The notes under the pieces are model-generated. The model ran no database searches, was not told the origin of the DNA, and saw only the letters and a list, made by a program, of their open reading frames with translations. The translations under genes and the position numbers were made by a program. Positions 16,207 to 24,932 of a stretch of 64,000 bases of DNA are shown in pieces (within the stretch, counting starts at the first letter, position 1; each line of letters begins with the position of its first letter). Origin of the DNA: Anderseniella sp. (GTDB lineage Bacteria > Pseudomonadota > Alphaproteobacteria > Rhizobiales > Aestuariivirgaceae); assembly GCA_030626025.1 (NCBI GenBank), contig DAOUPT010000014.1:1-64000 (forward strand), written 5' to 3'.

Positions 16207-18486
16207 TCAGTACGCGTTATAACCGCGGACAAGAGATGTTGGTCCGACTTTTCCTGCCACGCCTCCACAATCAAGGACACCGGCCTTTATCTCCAGCAAG
16301 CCGCCGGAAAATTCCTGTTTCTTGTTGTAGAGCTGAAAACATTGTTTAGAATTTTCGATCTTGCCGGAGCCGAGCAAAATGGAACCATAGTCTTTTGCAG
16401 CCAGGCCAATGCCGACATTTTTGGCAAAAAGTGTTTCAATCTGCGCCTTGGAAGTTTCGCCTATTGAAACCGCTTTATCGGCACATTCAACAAGATTGAG
16501 ATTAGTAGCCCGATAGGTGCCATAAGAAAGATCAAGACAGTCGTTGCCGGCTTTTTCAACCCGTAAGTTGTCGAACTTCAGCGTGGAAAAATCAGAATCA
16601 ACCGCATCAAATGCAGCATTGCGGATACGCGCGGATTTCACATTGCCGGTTACCCGGACCAGATTTACAGCATCCTCACAAGTTGCGTTGTTCACCGTCA
16701 ATTGCAAATCCGACAACTCGGCATCGATCACTGTCAGGCAACCTGTCAGGCCCTGACGGTCAAAATTCTGCTCACCGTTTTTGGTATCTTTGACATGCCC
16801 TGACACATCGTCAAATTCGACTGTCCAGCCATCAACTTGGCCGTTGGAAATTACCGCCCGTCCGCTTGCACCCGTCCGCTTTAAAGTAATTTTTCTGTTT
16901 TCCCGGTCGATATGTTGTGAAATATCGCCATAAAGGTCAAGGCGAAAGCCGCCAAGCGACACTTTCTTGTGTTTCGTCGCAGTCGCTTGCCGGTCGGCAA
17001 ATCCGGTAAATGGTTTGTCCAGTTCAGACTTCTTGAAGGCAAAATAGATCGCCGGAAAACCCTTTGGATCGACCCAGTTTTGGGCAAGCAGCACAGCCAT
17101 GATTTTTCTGTCCGGCTTGAACAGGCGGCACTGCTCCAGAGAATCCCTGCACACCTCAACTTCACCCTGCTGATCTGTGTTAAATACGTAGCTGAGTCGG
17201 TTATTTGCCTTGCGATACAAGGTTCTGGCTTTCACCTTGACCGGCTCAACTTCACTCGAGGTTGCCATCGCATCCAGACGCTTGAGCATCGAAGCAATTG
17301 CCGAGCGCAGTTTTTCCTGGCCAATATCAACACCTCTAACCTTCAGGGCTTTTTCCAGTTCACCAACATCAAGGCCCTTGACCAGCTTTGTGGCATCAGG
17401 CACCGCCTTTTGTGCTGACAGGGTGATGTTTCTGTCCAGTTTCTCGTCAGGCTTTGTCAGGATCGTTGAACCACCATCATAATAAATTGGTGTCAGGCTG
17501 TTGGAAACCGGGTCATATACCGCCCGCCGGTCATCCTGGGAAAACCCGTGCGTGCCGGCCATGCTGAAAATGACGGCTTCAAAAACCGGGTAGTTGACGA
17601 AAGTCAGTTGTTGGTTGCCTTTTTGCAGGCGCTGGGCCAATTCGACAATATCGACCATGTTGCTACCATAGATCGTCGCCCAACTCTTGTCATAGCGAAA
17701 CAGCAGCTTATTGAATTGCATCAATGCCTTTTCGGCGATTGCCATGCTTGTTGGCCCTTTTCGGGCCCATTTGTAGTTGGATATCCGCGCCAGAGCCGCA
17801 CCCTTTTTCAGATGTGCGTATTTCTGACTGAAGCCAAAGCGTTCATCCCCCTCGATTATCGGACCTTCGCGGAAGCGGCCGGCTTCAAGAAATTCCTTGA
17901 CAATTTTTTCCTGGAAAATGACTTTTACCGACGGCTTGTTGCCCCCGACAAGGCTCATTGTCGCCATCGACGTACGTGGTGACAGAAATCCCTGTTGCGC
18001 CAGCAGTGTTGCTGCAAAAACCTCATTTTTCCCGTTACGTGTTTCGGGTCGGAACAGAATGAATTTGGTGATGCCAAAGATATGACCGTCTACCAGCGAT
18101 ATATTAAGGCTCGGTTCCTCGGTCATATCACCAGGGTAATGGTCACCAAGGTCTCCGTGGGCACGGATTTTCGCCTTCACCCTGCACGAAACCGCTGATT
18201 TGGTCCGCACAATAATCGTTGCTTTGTTACGCTTTCTTTTTCGCGCATGACCGCGTTTTGCCAGCGACACATAGTTTTTGATCTTCTTTTTTACCCAGCC
18301 GCGATAATCATCGAACGCGATCTCAAAGGTTACTTCACCGAACGCATCAGGGTGAAGCGCCAGTGACTGCGTATAGGGCAATGCATTGCAACCGGGCAAC
18401 TCCGCCAGTTCTTCCAGACCCGTTGCCCTAGCCGAAGAAACACCTGACAAACACAAAGCTGCAACAAAACCAATTATCTTTTTCAT
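16207..18486 (-). CDS. Secreted CotH-kinase-like protein with C-terminal parallel beta-helix-like region
   Basis: This 759-residue protein has a signal peptide (KKIIGFVAALCLSGVSSARA). Residues about 35-330 resemble CotH: KIRAHGDLGDHYPG in place of the usual RGN(S/T) turn, VIFQEKIVKEFL, and IYYDGGST in place of the metal-binding Asp segment. Residues about 540-740 are repetitive with regular Val/Ile/Asp/Asn spacing, suggesting a right-handed beta-helix. CotH proteins are atypical secreted kinases that usually sit beside VTC and DUF4956 genes, exactly as here. The ATG at 18486 overlaps the VTC stop as ATGA. Kinase activity is uncertain because the key motifs are divergent. Confidence 0.65.
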   Translation of the reverse strand: MKKIIGFVAALCLSGVSSARATGLEELAELPGCNALPYTQSLALHPDAFGEVTFEIAFDDYRGWVKKKIKNYVSLAKRGHARKRKRNKATIIVRTKSAVSCRVKAKIRAHGDLGDHYPGDMTEEPSLNISLVDGHIFGITKFILFRPETRNGKNEVFAATLLAQQGFLSPRTSMATMSLVGGNKPSVKVIFQEKIVKEFLEAGRFREGPIIEGDERFGFSQKYAHLKKGAALARISNYKWARKGPTSMAIAEKALMQFNKLLFRYDKSWATIYGSNMVDIVELAQRLQKGNQQLTFVNYPVFEAVIFSMAGTHGFSQDDRRAVYDPVSNSLTPIYYDGGSTILTKPDEKLDRNITLSAQKAVPDATKLVKGLDVGELEKALKVRGVDIGQEKLRSAIASMLKRLDAMATSSEVEPVKVKARTLYRKANNRLSYVFNTDQQGEVEVCRDSLEQCRLFKPDRKIMAVLLAQNWVDPKGFPAIYFAFKKSELDKPFTGFADRQATATKHKKVSLGGFRLDLYGDISQHIDRENRKITLKRTGASGRAVISNGQVDGWTVEFDDVSGHVKDTKNGEQNFDRQGLTGCLTVIDAELSDLQLTVNNATCEDAVNLVRVTGNVKSARIRNAAFDAVDSDFSTLKFDNLRVEKAGNDCLDLSYGTYRATNLNLVECADKAVSIGETSKAQIETLFAKNVGIGLAAKDYGSILLGSGKIENSKQCFQLYNKKQEFSGGLLEIKAGVLDCGGVAGKVGPTSLVRGYNAY

Positions 18487-19097
18487 AGCCATTCACCCGA
18501 GCCAGATTGCGTGGCTATAATCGAGCGGGCATATTTGGAAAACCGTGTACGGCGAAACGGAAACGCTTTTGCTAGCATATCCATCGAAACATCAAATCCG
18601 GCCTTGATTTCAACCGCTGTACTGTCGTCACGTATCGGAAAAAACGACCCGGTTGCACAATACTCCAGATCAGTGTCAATGGTCAGTCGCACCCCACCGA
18701 TCTGAAAATATTCACGGTTGTAAGCCACAGAAACAACAGGTTCGCAAAAGCCGTATTCCCGGTCAAAGATGCCCTGAGTCAGCAACTCCTGCGCTTCTTG
18801 TCCAGACAGCATTTTGGTGGTTTTATGGCGCCCTTCAATCGAAGACACCTTAATTTCCAACGCGTTGTCCCTGTCATGATGGGTATTTGCGTTGTATGTC
18901 CGCACACGGATTTTTTTGCGCGGCACAGAGCCTTCCTCTGATGCGTTGAAAATATCCAGCTCGGCATTATCGAAATAGGTTGAGTAGATCTTGCGTTTGG
19001 GATGAAGCAAAATCGCTTTTTCATCCGAAAGCCATTTAAACAGACTTGCAAGCTGATTGGCCCTAACGAGCAGTTTTTCTTCGACACGAAAACTCAT
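18483..19097 (-). CDS. VTC-domain protein (polyphosphate polymerase-like, TTM fold)
   Basis: This 204-residue single-domain protein has the charged tunnel residues of the VTC/triphosphate tunnel family in order: RVEEKLLV, STYFDN, KKIRVRTY, ALEIK, RLTIDTDLEY, AVEIK and RTRFSKYAR. In yeast Vtc4 this domain makes polyphosphate from ATP. In bacteria the domain is mostly found with CotH and DUF4956 genes and its product is not settled. It lies 12 bases after the DUF4956 gene and is coupled to the CotH-like gene. Confidence 0.85.
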   Translation of the reverse strand: MSFRVEEKLLVRANQLASLFKWLSDEKAILLHPKRKIYSTYFDNAELDIFNASEEGSVPRKKIRVRTYNANTHHDRDNALEIKVSSIEGRHKTTKMLSGQEAQELLTQGIFDREYGFCEPVVSVAYNREYFQIGGVRLTIDTDLEYCATGSFFPIRDDSTAVEIKAGFDVSMDMLAKAFPFRRTRFSKYARSIIATQSGSGEWL

Positions 19098-19109
19098 TTT
19101 TCAGGGCCC

Positions 19110-19775
19110 TTAGATCAGGTTCCCCGAATAACGCACATTCACACTGTCGATTTCAGGGTCCAGTTGCAGACGTTTGATCATCTGGTCAGTTTCTTGCCGG
19201 GTCCGAAAAGCCAGTCTGTAGCTGTAGATATCGTTTTGCTTGTCAAGCTGAACATTTTGCAGACTTTCAGCCTGTAAAAGTGCATCGATGACTTTTTTGC
19301 TTCTGGTTTCGATCAGATTGGCCGGCATGCCTTCATCAAACGACAACGAGAACAGCGGCGTGTTTTGGCGTGCATAGATTTTCTCAAGGAAATGGGCACC
19401 AAATACTGTTGCCAATACCAGTCCCAGCAGCAGCAAGGCCCATTGCGCGTTAACCCCGGCGGCAATGCCGATTGTCAGCAGGGAAAACAGGATAACCAGT
19501 TCAAACGGATTTTTGACAGGGTTTCTGAAACGTACAATCGACAGCGCGCCAACCATACCGATTGACAACGTCAAATTTCCTGAAATGACTTTGGTAATGA
19601 CCAGGGTGATCAGCGGCAGCAGAACAAAAGTCAGGGTGTGGTGATAGGTTGCGACCCACCGCTGGCCAACAGCTGACAGGGCATAGCGGATCAAAAAGCC
19701 GGAACTTCCTGCAATCACGATTGGTAAAATGATGTCCTGTTTTGCCTTAAGCAACTCAAAAAGTGTATCAAACAT
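19110..19775 (-). CDS. DUF4956 membrane protein
   Basis: This 221-residue protein has about four membrane helices in its first 140 residues. IGMVGALSIVRFRNPVKNP is the signature of DUF4956, and the C-terminal cytoplasmic part (about 140-221) looks like a small alpha-beta domain. It is the first gene of the operon. DUF4956, VTC and CotH form a conserved trio, so this is likely the membrane anchor or channel of the complex (inference). Confidence 0.88.
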   Translation of the reverse strand: MFDTLFELLKAKQDIILPIVIAGSSGFLIRYALSAVGQRWVATYHHTLTFVLLPLITLVITKVISGNLTLSIGMVGALSIVRFRNPVKNPFELVILFSLLTIGIAAGVNAQWALLLLGLVLATVFGAHFLEKIYARQNTPLFSLSFDEGMPANLIETRSKKVIDALLQAESLQNVQLDKQNDIYSYRLAFRTRQETDQMIKRLQLDPEIDSVNVRYSGNLI

Positions 19776-19883
19776 GAGAAAATTCCGAATATTTATCCTG
19801 TCTAAATGTTAATCAAGGGGGATTAAAAATTGGTTACAGGCAGGCGTTACAAACCGGACCATTTAAATAATCGACGGGCATGG

Positions 19884-20435
19884 TTAACGCATCGTCCGAA
19901 TATGGGCGAAACGCCCGTTTTGGCCCAGCCGCACCCCTGTCCACTCTGGTAGACGCGGGCTGTCGCCGGGGATGGGGTTCTTGTTGGCAGTGATGTCAGC
20001 CCGTTCCAGAATTGTTTTAACCTGTTTGCTGTTCAGGCCCCTGGATGACACATCGATCAGTGCGATATCGTCGTCGGTGCTGCCTGAAACGATGTGAAGG
20101 TCGCGATTTGACAGTGTGCGCCAGCCAGGGTGCTCGCGTTGTCGGCGACAACGGGCCGCATAGTCCCTGAACTTACCCTCCAGCGCCTCGCCAAACCGAC
20201 AGATACATTGTCGAGGGCAAGCCCAGCCGGTGAACCAACCATTCAATATCTTTGAACCGTAAGCATAGGTCACGCTGTCATGGCTTGAACCGGGGAAGCC
20301 TGTTGTCGTGGTGGCGACATCCGCACCGTGAACCGTAGCAATGCACACTGTTGTCATGGCTGGCAGTGCAACGACTGTTTGGCAAGGGTATGGGGTATCA
20401 GCATAAAGCTCACGGCAATCGGCAAGAGGCCCCAC
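19884..20435 (-). pseudogene. glyA: Degenerate serine hydroxymethyltransferase (glyA) remnant
   Basis: The open frame of 183 codons is not a normal protein, but stretches match SHMT in order. HGADVATTTT fits the HADVVTTTTHKTL region that leads to the PLP lysine, which is missing here. FGEALEGKFRDYAAR follows, then LHIVSGSTDDDIALIDVSSRG, then LERADITANKNPIPGD and GVRLG. The N-terminal half and many residues are gone. It is a decayed fragment about 110 bases upstream of the DUF4956 start. The host should have an intact glyA elsewhere. Confidence 0.75.
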
Positions 20436-20814
20436 CTCCGCCTATATACTGCGGCGCTATAGGTAGGTTACCTCACACACCATTATGATAACTTCTGCCA
20501 AAAATTATTTTATAAAATTTGCCAAAATCCTGTCCTATACAAATCTGGTCATCCATCTTGGCACATTTTTAAATTGTAACATCAGGACAATAAGGGAACT
20601 GTAAATGCTTGTAACGCGTTTAGCATAAGCCGAAACAATGGCCCTACAAAGGTGTGATGCCCAGCCGTTCTTACCCATCCATTATTTGCCAAAGGTCGTT
20701 ATGAATTTGCATAAACTTTTCGATTTATTCGATCTTTTTTTAAATTAATTAGCAAGGCTTTTAGCGTAGATTTAACAAACTCATTGCCGGGGTTACAAAA
20801 AGAGAGTAACAGTG
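20436..20814. other. AT-rich intergenic region
   Basis: I see no gene in these 379 bases. Long A/T runs (for example TTTTTTTAAATTAATTAG near 20737) and an AGAGAG site before the TadG-like gene suggest that the promoter of that gene is here. Confidence 0.4.
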
Positions 20815-22068
20815 ATGATCAAATTAATATTCAGCAGATTAAAACAATTTGTTAGAGACCGGGCAGCGACTACAGCTGTAACCTTTGCATTGGCCGCCGT
20901 TCCGCTCATCGCGGGAGCAGGAATTGCTGTAGATTATGCTCGTGCAATAAAATTTCATACGGAATTGCAGGTTGGTGCTGATGCTGCAGCACTTGGGGCG
21001 GCCCTCATAAATGGTGCTACAGACGAAGAGCGGATTGCGGCAGCCAAGGTAATATTTAACTCGAACCTGGACAAAGGCGTCGCGGTGCCGGTCGTAAATG
21101 TGACTGTCGGGTCTGATGAAGTGCGTGTGGCCGCCACCACCAATCTCAAATCAACATTGATGAATGTCGTCGGGTACAGCAAGAACCGACTCACTGTTTC
21201 TGCGACAGCAGCCTACGGCTCACGGCCAGGGCCATGCATTTTAACCCTGGATACATCCGTCAAGAACGCTCTGTTAATAAATTCCGATGCCAACATTATT
21301 GCCCCTGACTGCGCAGTCCAGGTGAATTCATCAAACAGTGAGGCCCTCAGAGGAAACAGTAATGGGAACATTTCGGCCAAAGAAATTTGTGTCAACGGAA
21401 ATTGGGTAAGCGATTCCAATTCCCAGTTCAACCCGACCCCTGAAAAGTGCGATCCAGTAAGCGATCCATTGGCAGCATTGCCTCCACCGCCTGAAGCTGG
21501 CAATGCCTGCGACTGGACCGACCTCACTGTGGAAGGGATTGTCACCCTGTACCCCGGTGTTTACTGCAAGAAGCTTGAACTCAACAGCGGTGCGAATGTC
21601 ATATTTTCGCCTGGCATATATGTGATCCGCGATGGTGAATTCATCGTCAACAGCCATTCGACTGCGACCGCCAAAGGTGTCATGTTTTATCTAACAGGCA
21701 CAACCAACAATCCGCGTTTCAATATCAACAGCAACAGCCACATTGAGTTCAGTGCCCCAACTTCAGGAACCTATGCAGGCATCGTGTTTTTCCAGGCACG
21801 TGATGCTGTGGCGGATTTTTCAATCCTAAACAGCGATTCCTCATCGATCGTCGAAGGAACGATTTATCTGCCGAACTCACCACTGCATTTGAACAGCAAT
21901 GGTAACATTTCAGAAAGTTCGCCGTGGACTGCAATTATCGTCAAGACGCTTGAGCTGAATTCTAATTCAATTTTGCACATAAATGCTGATTATGCATCCA
22001 GCTCGGTGCCCGTGCCCGTGGCATTGGCAGGAGGTTCTGGCCGAAACAATGTGTGGCTGAAGAGATAG
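20815..22068 (+). CDS. TadE/TadG-like protein with Asn/Ser-rich repeat region
   Basis: The protein has 417 residues. The N-terminus has the TadE/G-type membrane segment (AVTFALAAVPLIAGAGIAVDYARA) followed by LQVGADAAALGAA, as in pilus-assembly TadG. From about residue 145 it carries recurring turns such as INSNSHIEFS, LNSGANVIFS, LNSNGNISES and LNSNSILHIN, which suggest a beta-helix-like extracellular part. No other tad/flp genes are nearby, so it may be an adhesin-like relative. GTG 20812 is an alternative start; ATG 20815 is preferred. Confidence 0.78.
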   Translation: MIKLIFSRLKQFVRDRAATTAVTFALAAVPLIAGAGIAVDYARAIKFHTELQVGADAAALGAALINGATDEERIAAAKVIFNSNLDKGVAVPVVNVTVGSDEVRVAATTNLKSTLMNVVGYSKNRLTVSATAAYGSRPGPCILTLDTSVKNALLINSDANIIAPDCAVQVNSSNSEALRGNSNGNISAKEICVNGNWVSDSNSQFNPTPEKCDPVSDPLAALPPPPEAGNACDWTDLTVEGIVTLYPGVYCKKLELNSGANVIFSPGIYVIRDGEFIVNSHSTATAKGVMFYLTGTTNNPRFNINSNSHIEFSAPTSGTYAGIVFFQARDAVADFSILNSDSSSIVEGTIYLPNSPLHLNSNGNISESSPWTAIIVKTLELNSNSILHINADYASSSVPVPVALAGGSGRNNVWLKR

Positions 22069-22087
22069 CGATCATTTAACGATTATC

Positions 22088-22161
22088 GCGGGCGTAGCTC
22101 AGCGGCAGAGCTGCGATCTACCCGATTGTGTGCATAGGTTCGAATCCTGTCGCCCGCTCCA
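22088..22161 (+). tRNA. tRNA-Gly-like gene with anticodon ACC
   Basis: The 74 bases fold into a full cloverleaf: acceptor GCGGGCG/CGCCCGC, D stem GCTC/GAGC with GG in the loop, anticodon stem GCGAT/ATTGT with two G-T pairs, loop CTACCCG, T stem ATAGG/CCTGT, loop TTCGAAT, then T-CCA encoded. G1-C72, C2-G71, U73 and C35-C36 are glycine identity elements. Position 34 is A (anticodon ACC, codon GGU) and position 37 is C, both very unusual in bacteria. It is either a decaying copy or a specialised tRNA. Confidence 0.7.
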
Positions 22162-22467
22162 TTCTACCTCCCGAGTCTTAGTTGGGTCAAAAACTCCCAT
22201 AAGCGTGGATTGAAATGTACGGCAGTAATTATCTCAACTGCAGACAACATTGGCAAACATATTGACCGGTGAAAGAGTGCCACAAGTTGACACTCGGCGT
22301 GTCGTTTTGATTGATAGATTGTGCTTTTAGCCATCTTCAATAGAGTCTGATTAAAACTCAAGAATTGCCAGATTTGCAACATTGGCACGATCATTGCTCA
22401 GTTATCAGGCATAGCACATGCACGTCTCTTTCTGACAGGGAGAGCCTGCAGACTGGAAGGAAGGTTG
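22162..22467. other. Gap without recognisable gene
   Basis: The 306 bases between the tRNA-Gly-like gene and the formyltransferase hold no gene I can support. GGAAGGAAGG just before 22468 is a strong ribosome-binding site for the formyltransferase. Confidence 0.4.
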
Positions 22468-23280
22468 ATGAGTAACGTATCCGAAACGCCATTGGGCGAC
22501 AAGGTTGACAATGAACAGAAGTCGCGCATTGTTTTTTTGACCAGTGGAGGTGAACTCTACTGGATCATTGCAAACGCCTTAGTTGAGCGGTTCGGGCCAA
22601 TACTCGTTATCCAGGAAAAAGCTGAGTCAAAAGGCGTGTTTCTCAAGCGCCGGATAAAGATACTTGGCCGCGTTGCAGTTATAGGACAAGTTGCATTCGG
22701 TATTCTGACTAAGTTTATCTACAGATTAAGCTGGCATCAACATCACAAGATCATTTCAGATGCTGGGGCAAATTCAGACTTTCCAAGAAGGTGCCCCGTC
22801 GTCAGAGTTCCGAGTGTAAATTCCAGGGAATGTCGACAGGCACTCAAATCCGCAGCACCGGATGTCGTAATGGTCGTCGGCACCCGGATTATCAGCAGGC
22901 CCACATTGAGTTGCATCGACGCCCCTTTCATAAACTATCACCCTGGATTAACCCCAAATTATCGCGGCATGAATGGCGCATACTGGACGCTTTCCAGCGG
23001 TGATGCGGAGAGCCTGGCGATTACAATGCATCTGGTCGATGAAGGCGTGGATACAGGTGACATCCTCTACCAAGAGCGAGTTGTCATGCCGTCAGGAAAC
23101 AATGTCACAACCTACCACCACTATATGGCAATTGAAGCACGGCAATGGGCAGTGAAGGCTGTCGAAGATGCCTTGAGCGACCGTTTGAAACCTTGGAAGT
23201 CCGACGCAGATTCTCGCCAATGGTTCCACCCGACCTTGTGGGGTTATCTATGGTGTGGGCTTACAAGGAGGGTTTGGTGA
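22468..23280 (+). CDS. Formyltransferase-family protein
   Basis: This 270-residue protein has the formyltransferase fold. FINYHPGLTPNYRGMNGAYW near residue 155 contains the Asn-x-His-x-(S/G)LLP-like active-site loop, and HLVDEGVDTGDIL holds the conserved Asp. Relatives use 10-formyltetrahydrofolate to formylate Met-tRNA, GAR or sugar amines. It lacks the C-terminal tRNA-binding domain of Fmt and is longer at the N-terminus than PurN, so a sugar- or peptide-amine substrate is likely (inference). It may modify the island's surface polymer. Confidence 0.8.
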   Translation: MSNVSETPLGDKVDNEQKSRIVFLTSGGELYWIIANALVERFGPILVIQEKAESKGVFLKRRIKILGRVAVIGQVAFGILTKFIYRLSWHQHHKIISDAGANSDFPRRCPVVRVPSVNSRECRQALKSAAPDVVMVVGTRIISRPTLSCIDAPFINYHPGLTPNYRGMNGAYWTLSSGDAESLAITMHLVDEGVDTGDILYQERVVMPSGNNVTTYHHYMAIEARQWAVKAVEDALSDRLKPWKSDADSRQWFHPTLWGYLWCGLTRRVW

Positions 23281-23430
23281 AAGCGTTCGACAAACGTCGA
23301 TTCAGGGTGAAAACACCCTATGTTAAACCAGTAAAGGATGGCGGCGATATCCTCAAAACCAGTCGAAGTAATTTGCAACCCAGCTCCCTCTTGGTCATAA
23401 TGCAAATTCAAGTGTGAGAGAGACTTTATC

Positions 23431-24237
23431 ATGCACCAATTATTCAAACTGCTAATCGTAAGTGTTCTGGCATCGGTGATGTTTGTGTCAGCAGGGGTGG
23501 CTGGCCCTTGGGAGGATGCAGTCGCCGCGGCTGGTCGCAAGGATTACAAGGCTGCATTTTGGTTGTTCAAGTCTCTCGCTGAACAGGGGGATGCTAGCGC
23601 TCAGCTCAGCCTAGGTATGATGTATGGTAAAGGCCATGGAGTGCCTCAGGACCACGTTAAAGCTGCCCTCTGGTATAAAAAGGCGGCCGAACAGGGGGGT
23701 GCTAGAGCCCCATTTTTACTTGGTGGGGCGTATTTTACCGGCATGGGAGTTGTTCAAGATTATGTTAAGGCCATCAGTTGGTACAGGAAAGCGGCTGCAC
23801 AGGAAAATGCAGGGGGCCAATTTTTCCTTGGACTGATGTATGACAACGGTATGGGAGTAGCTCAAGATTACCTCAAGGCCGTCCGTTGGTACTGGAAAGC
23901 GGCTGAACAGGGAGATGCTATGGCCCAATTTAGCCTTGGCTCGATGTATGACAACGGCAAGGGATTACCTCAAGATTACCTCAAGGCCGTCCGTTGGTAC
24001 AGGAAAGCGGCTGAACAGGGGTATGCCAGCGCTCAATATCTCCTTGCTCTGATGTATGCCGACGGCAAGGGAGTAGTTCAAAATTACGTCAAAGCGCATA
24101 TGTGGTACAACTTAGCGACACCTAATGAAACCGTATTGGCATTTGGTCGAGACGCTATTGCTAAAAAAATGACACCAGCACAAATTGCTGAGGCCCAGAA
24201 ATTGGCAAGTGAATGGATGGCGAAACATAGAAAATAA
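23431..24237 (+). CDS. Secreted Sel1-repeat protein
   Basis: The protein has 268 residues with a signal peptide (LIVSVLASVMFVSAGVAG). About five and a half Sel1 repeats of 36 residues follow, with the pattern A-x-x-x-LG-x-MY-x-G-x-GV-x-QD-x-x-KA-x-x-WY-x-KAAEQG. Sel1 proteins are alpha-solenoid scaffolds for protein contacts. Several repeats are nearly identical in DNA: the segment starting at 23861 recurs at 23969, 108 bases on, which points to recent repeat expansion. Confidence 0.88.
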   Translation: MHQLFKLLIVSVLASVMFVSAGVAGPWEDAVAAAGRKDYKAAFWLFKSLAEQGDASAQLSLGMMYGKGHGVPQDHVKAALWYKKAAEQGGARAPFLLGGAYFTGMGVVQDYVKAISWYRKAAAQENAGGQFFLGLMYDNGMGVAQDYLKAVRWYWKAAEQGDAMAQFSLGSMYDNGKGLPQDYLKAVRWYRKAAEQGYASAQYLLALMYADGKGVVQNYVKAHMWYNLATPNETVLAFGRDAIAKKMTPAQIAEAQKLASEWMAKHRK

Positions 24238-24932
24238 CCATAACGCTACAATCTGGCACACAGCCAAAAGCCGAGATAACCGCTACGGTAAAGCAGGCTC
24301 GCGACCGGGGCGATTTAGACCATCACCTGATGCGAGTATACTCACCTTCAACGTGAAGCATGACCGGACCGGGCAACATCGTCCCAACAGGTGCGTCCCA
24401 GTCAATCACACGACCGACCTTGAACGGGTTACGGCCATGATCACCAACCATTTTCCGTGCGGTAGATGCCCACCGGTGGACCATATTAAGCGGCCTGTTG
24501 TGTATGGCCAGTGATGCGATGCCCAGAATATAGGGATTGAGGTCGGTCAGGTTGCCTTTGGTGCGCCATACGGTGTATGCGCCTTCTACGGCATCATTTA
24601 GATACCTTAAATAACGGACATAGAACGCATTTGTTGATCATCTCGATTGGGTAATGAGTATTCAGCCTAATCTCAAATTCAAAATTTTTAAAAAACTTTA
24701 TGAGCAAACAAGTAAGTAGCACCCCCTTGCTCAACCCATTCCCCCCTTACCCCGTCTGAGCAGAAAAAGAATTCTTTTTGCAAAAGCACCATTGGTGCAG
24801 CTGGCATGGTAGTTATACGGGACCCGTCTTAGTCAAGCGACGTCAACAACGTCGCTTATGTGGGTCTACATGTGGGGCCATATCGACTAGATCATATATA
24901 ATTGTTAAATAACAATACCTTACGATGAAATA
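24238..24932. other. Island right end: gene remnant and AT-rich DNA
   Basis: Apart from the orphan reverse-strand frame at 24323-24637, this 695-base stretch shows no gene. It includes pyrimidine-rich runs (CCCCTTGCTC, CCCCCCTTACCCC near 24720-24756) and becomes AT-rich up to the tRNA-Ser 3' end. Confidence 0.45.
24323..24637 (-). pseudogene. Orphan open frame, probably a gene fragment
   Basis: The reverse frame is open for 104 codons with protein-like content (AVEGAYTVWRTKGNLTDLNP, MVHRWASTARKMVGDHGRNP, GRVIDWDAPVGTMLPGPVML) but has no start codon near its beginning. The first Met is about halfway in. The regular mix of charged, aromatic and Gly/Pro residues looks like a piece of a real protein cut off at the N-terminus. 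I do not recognise the family. Confidence 0.4.
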
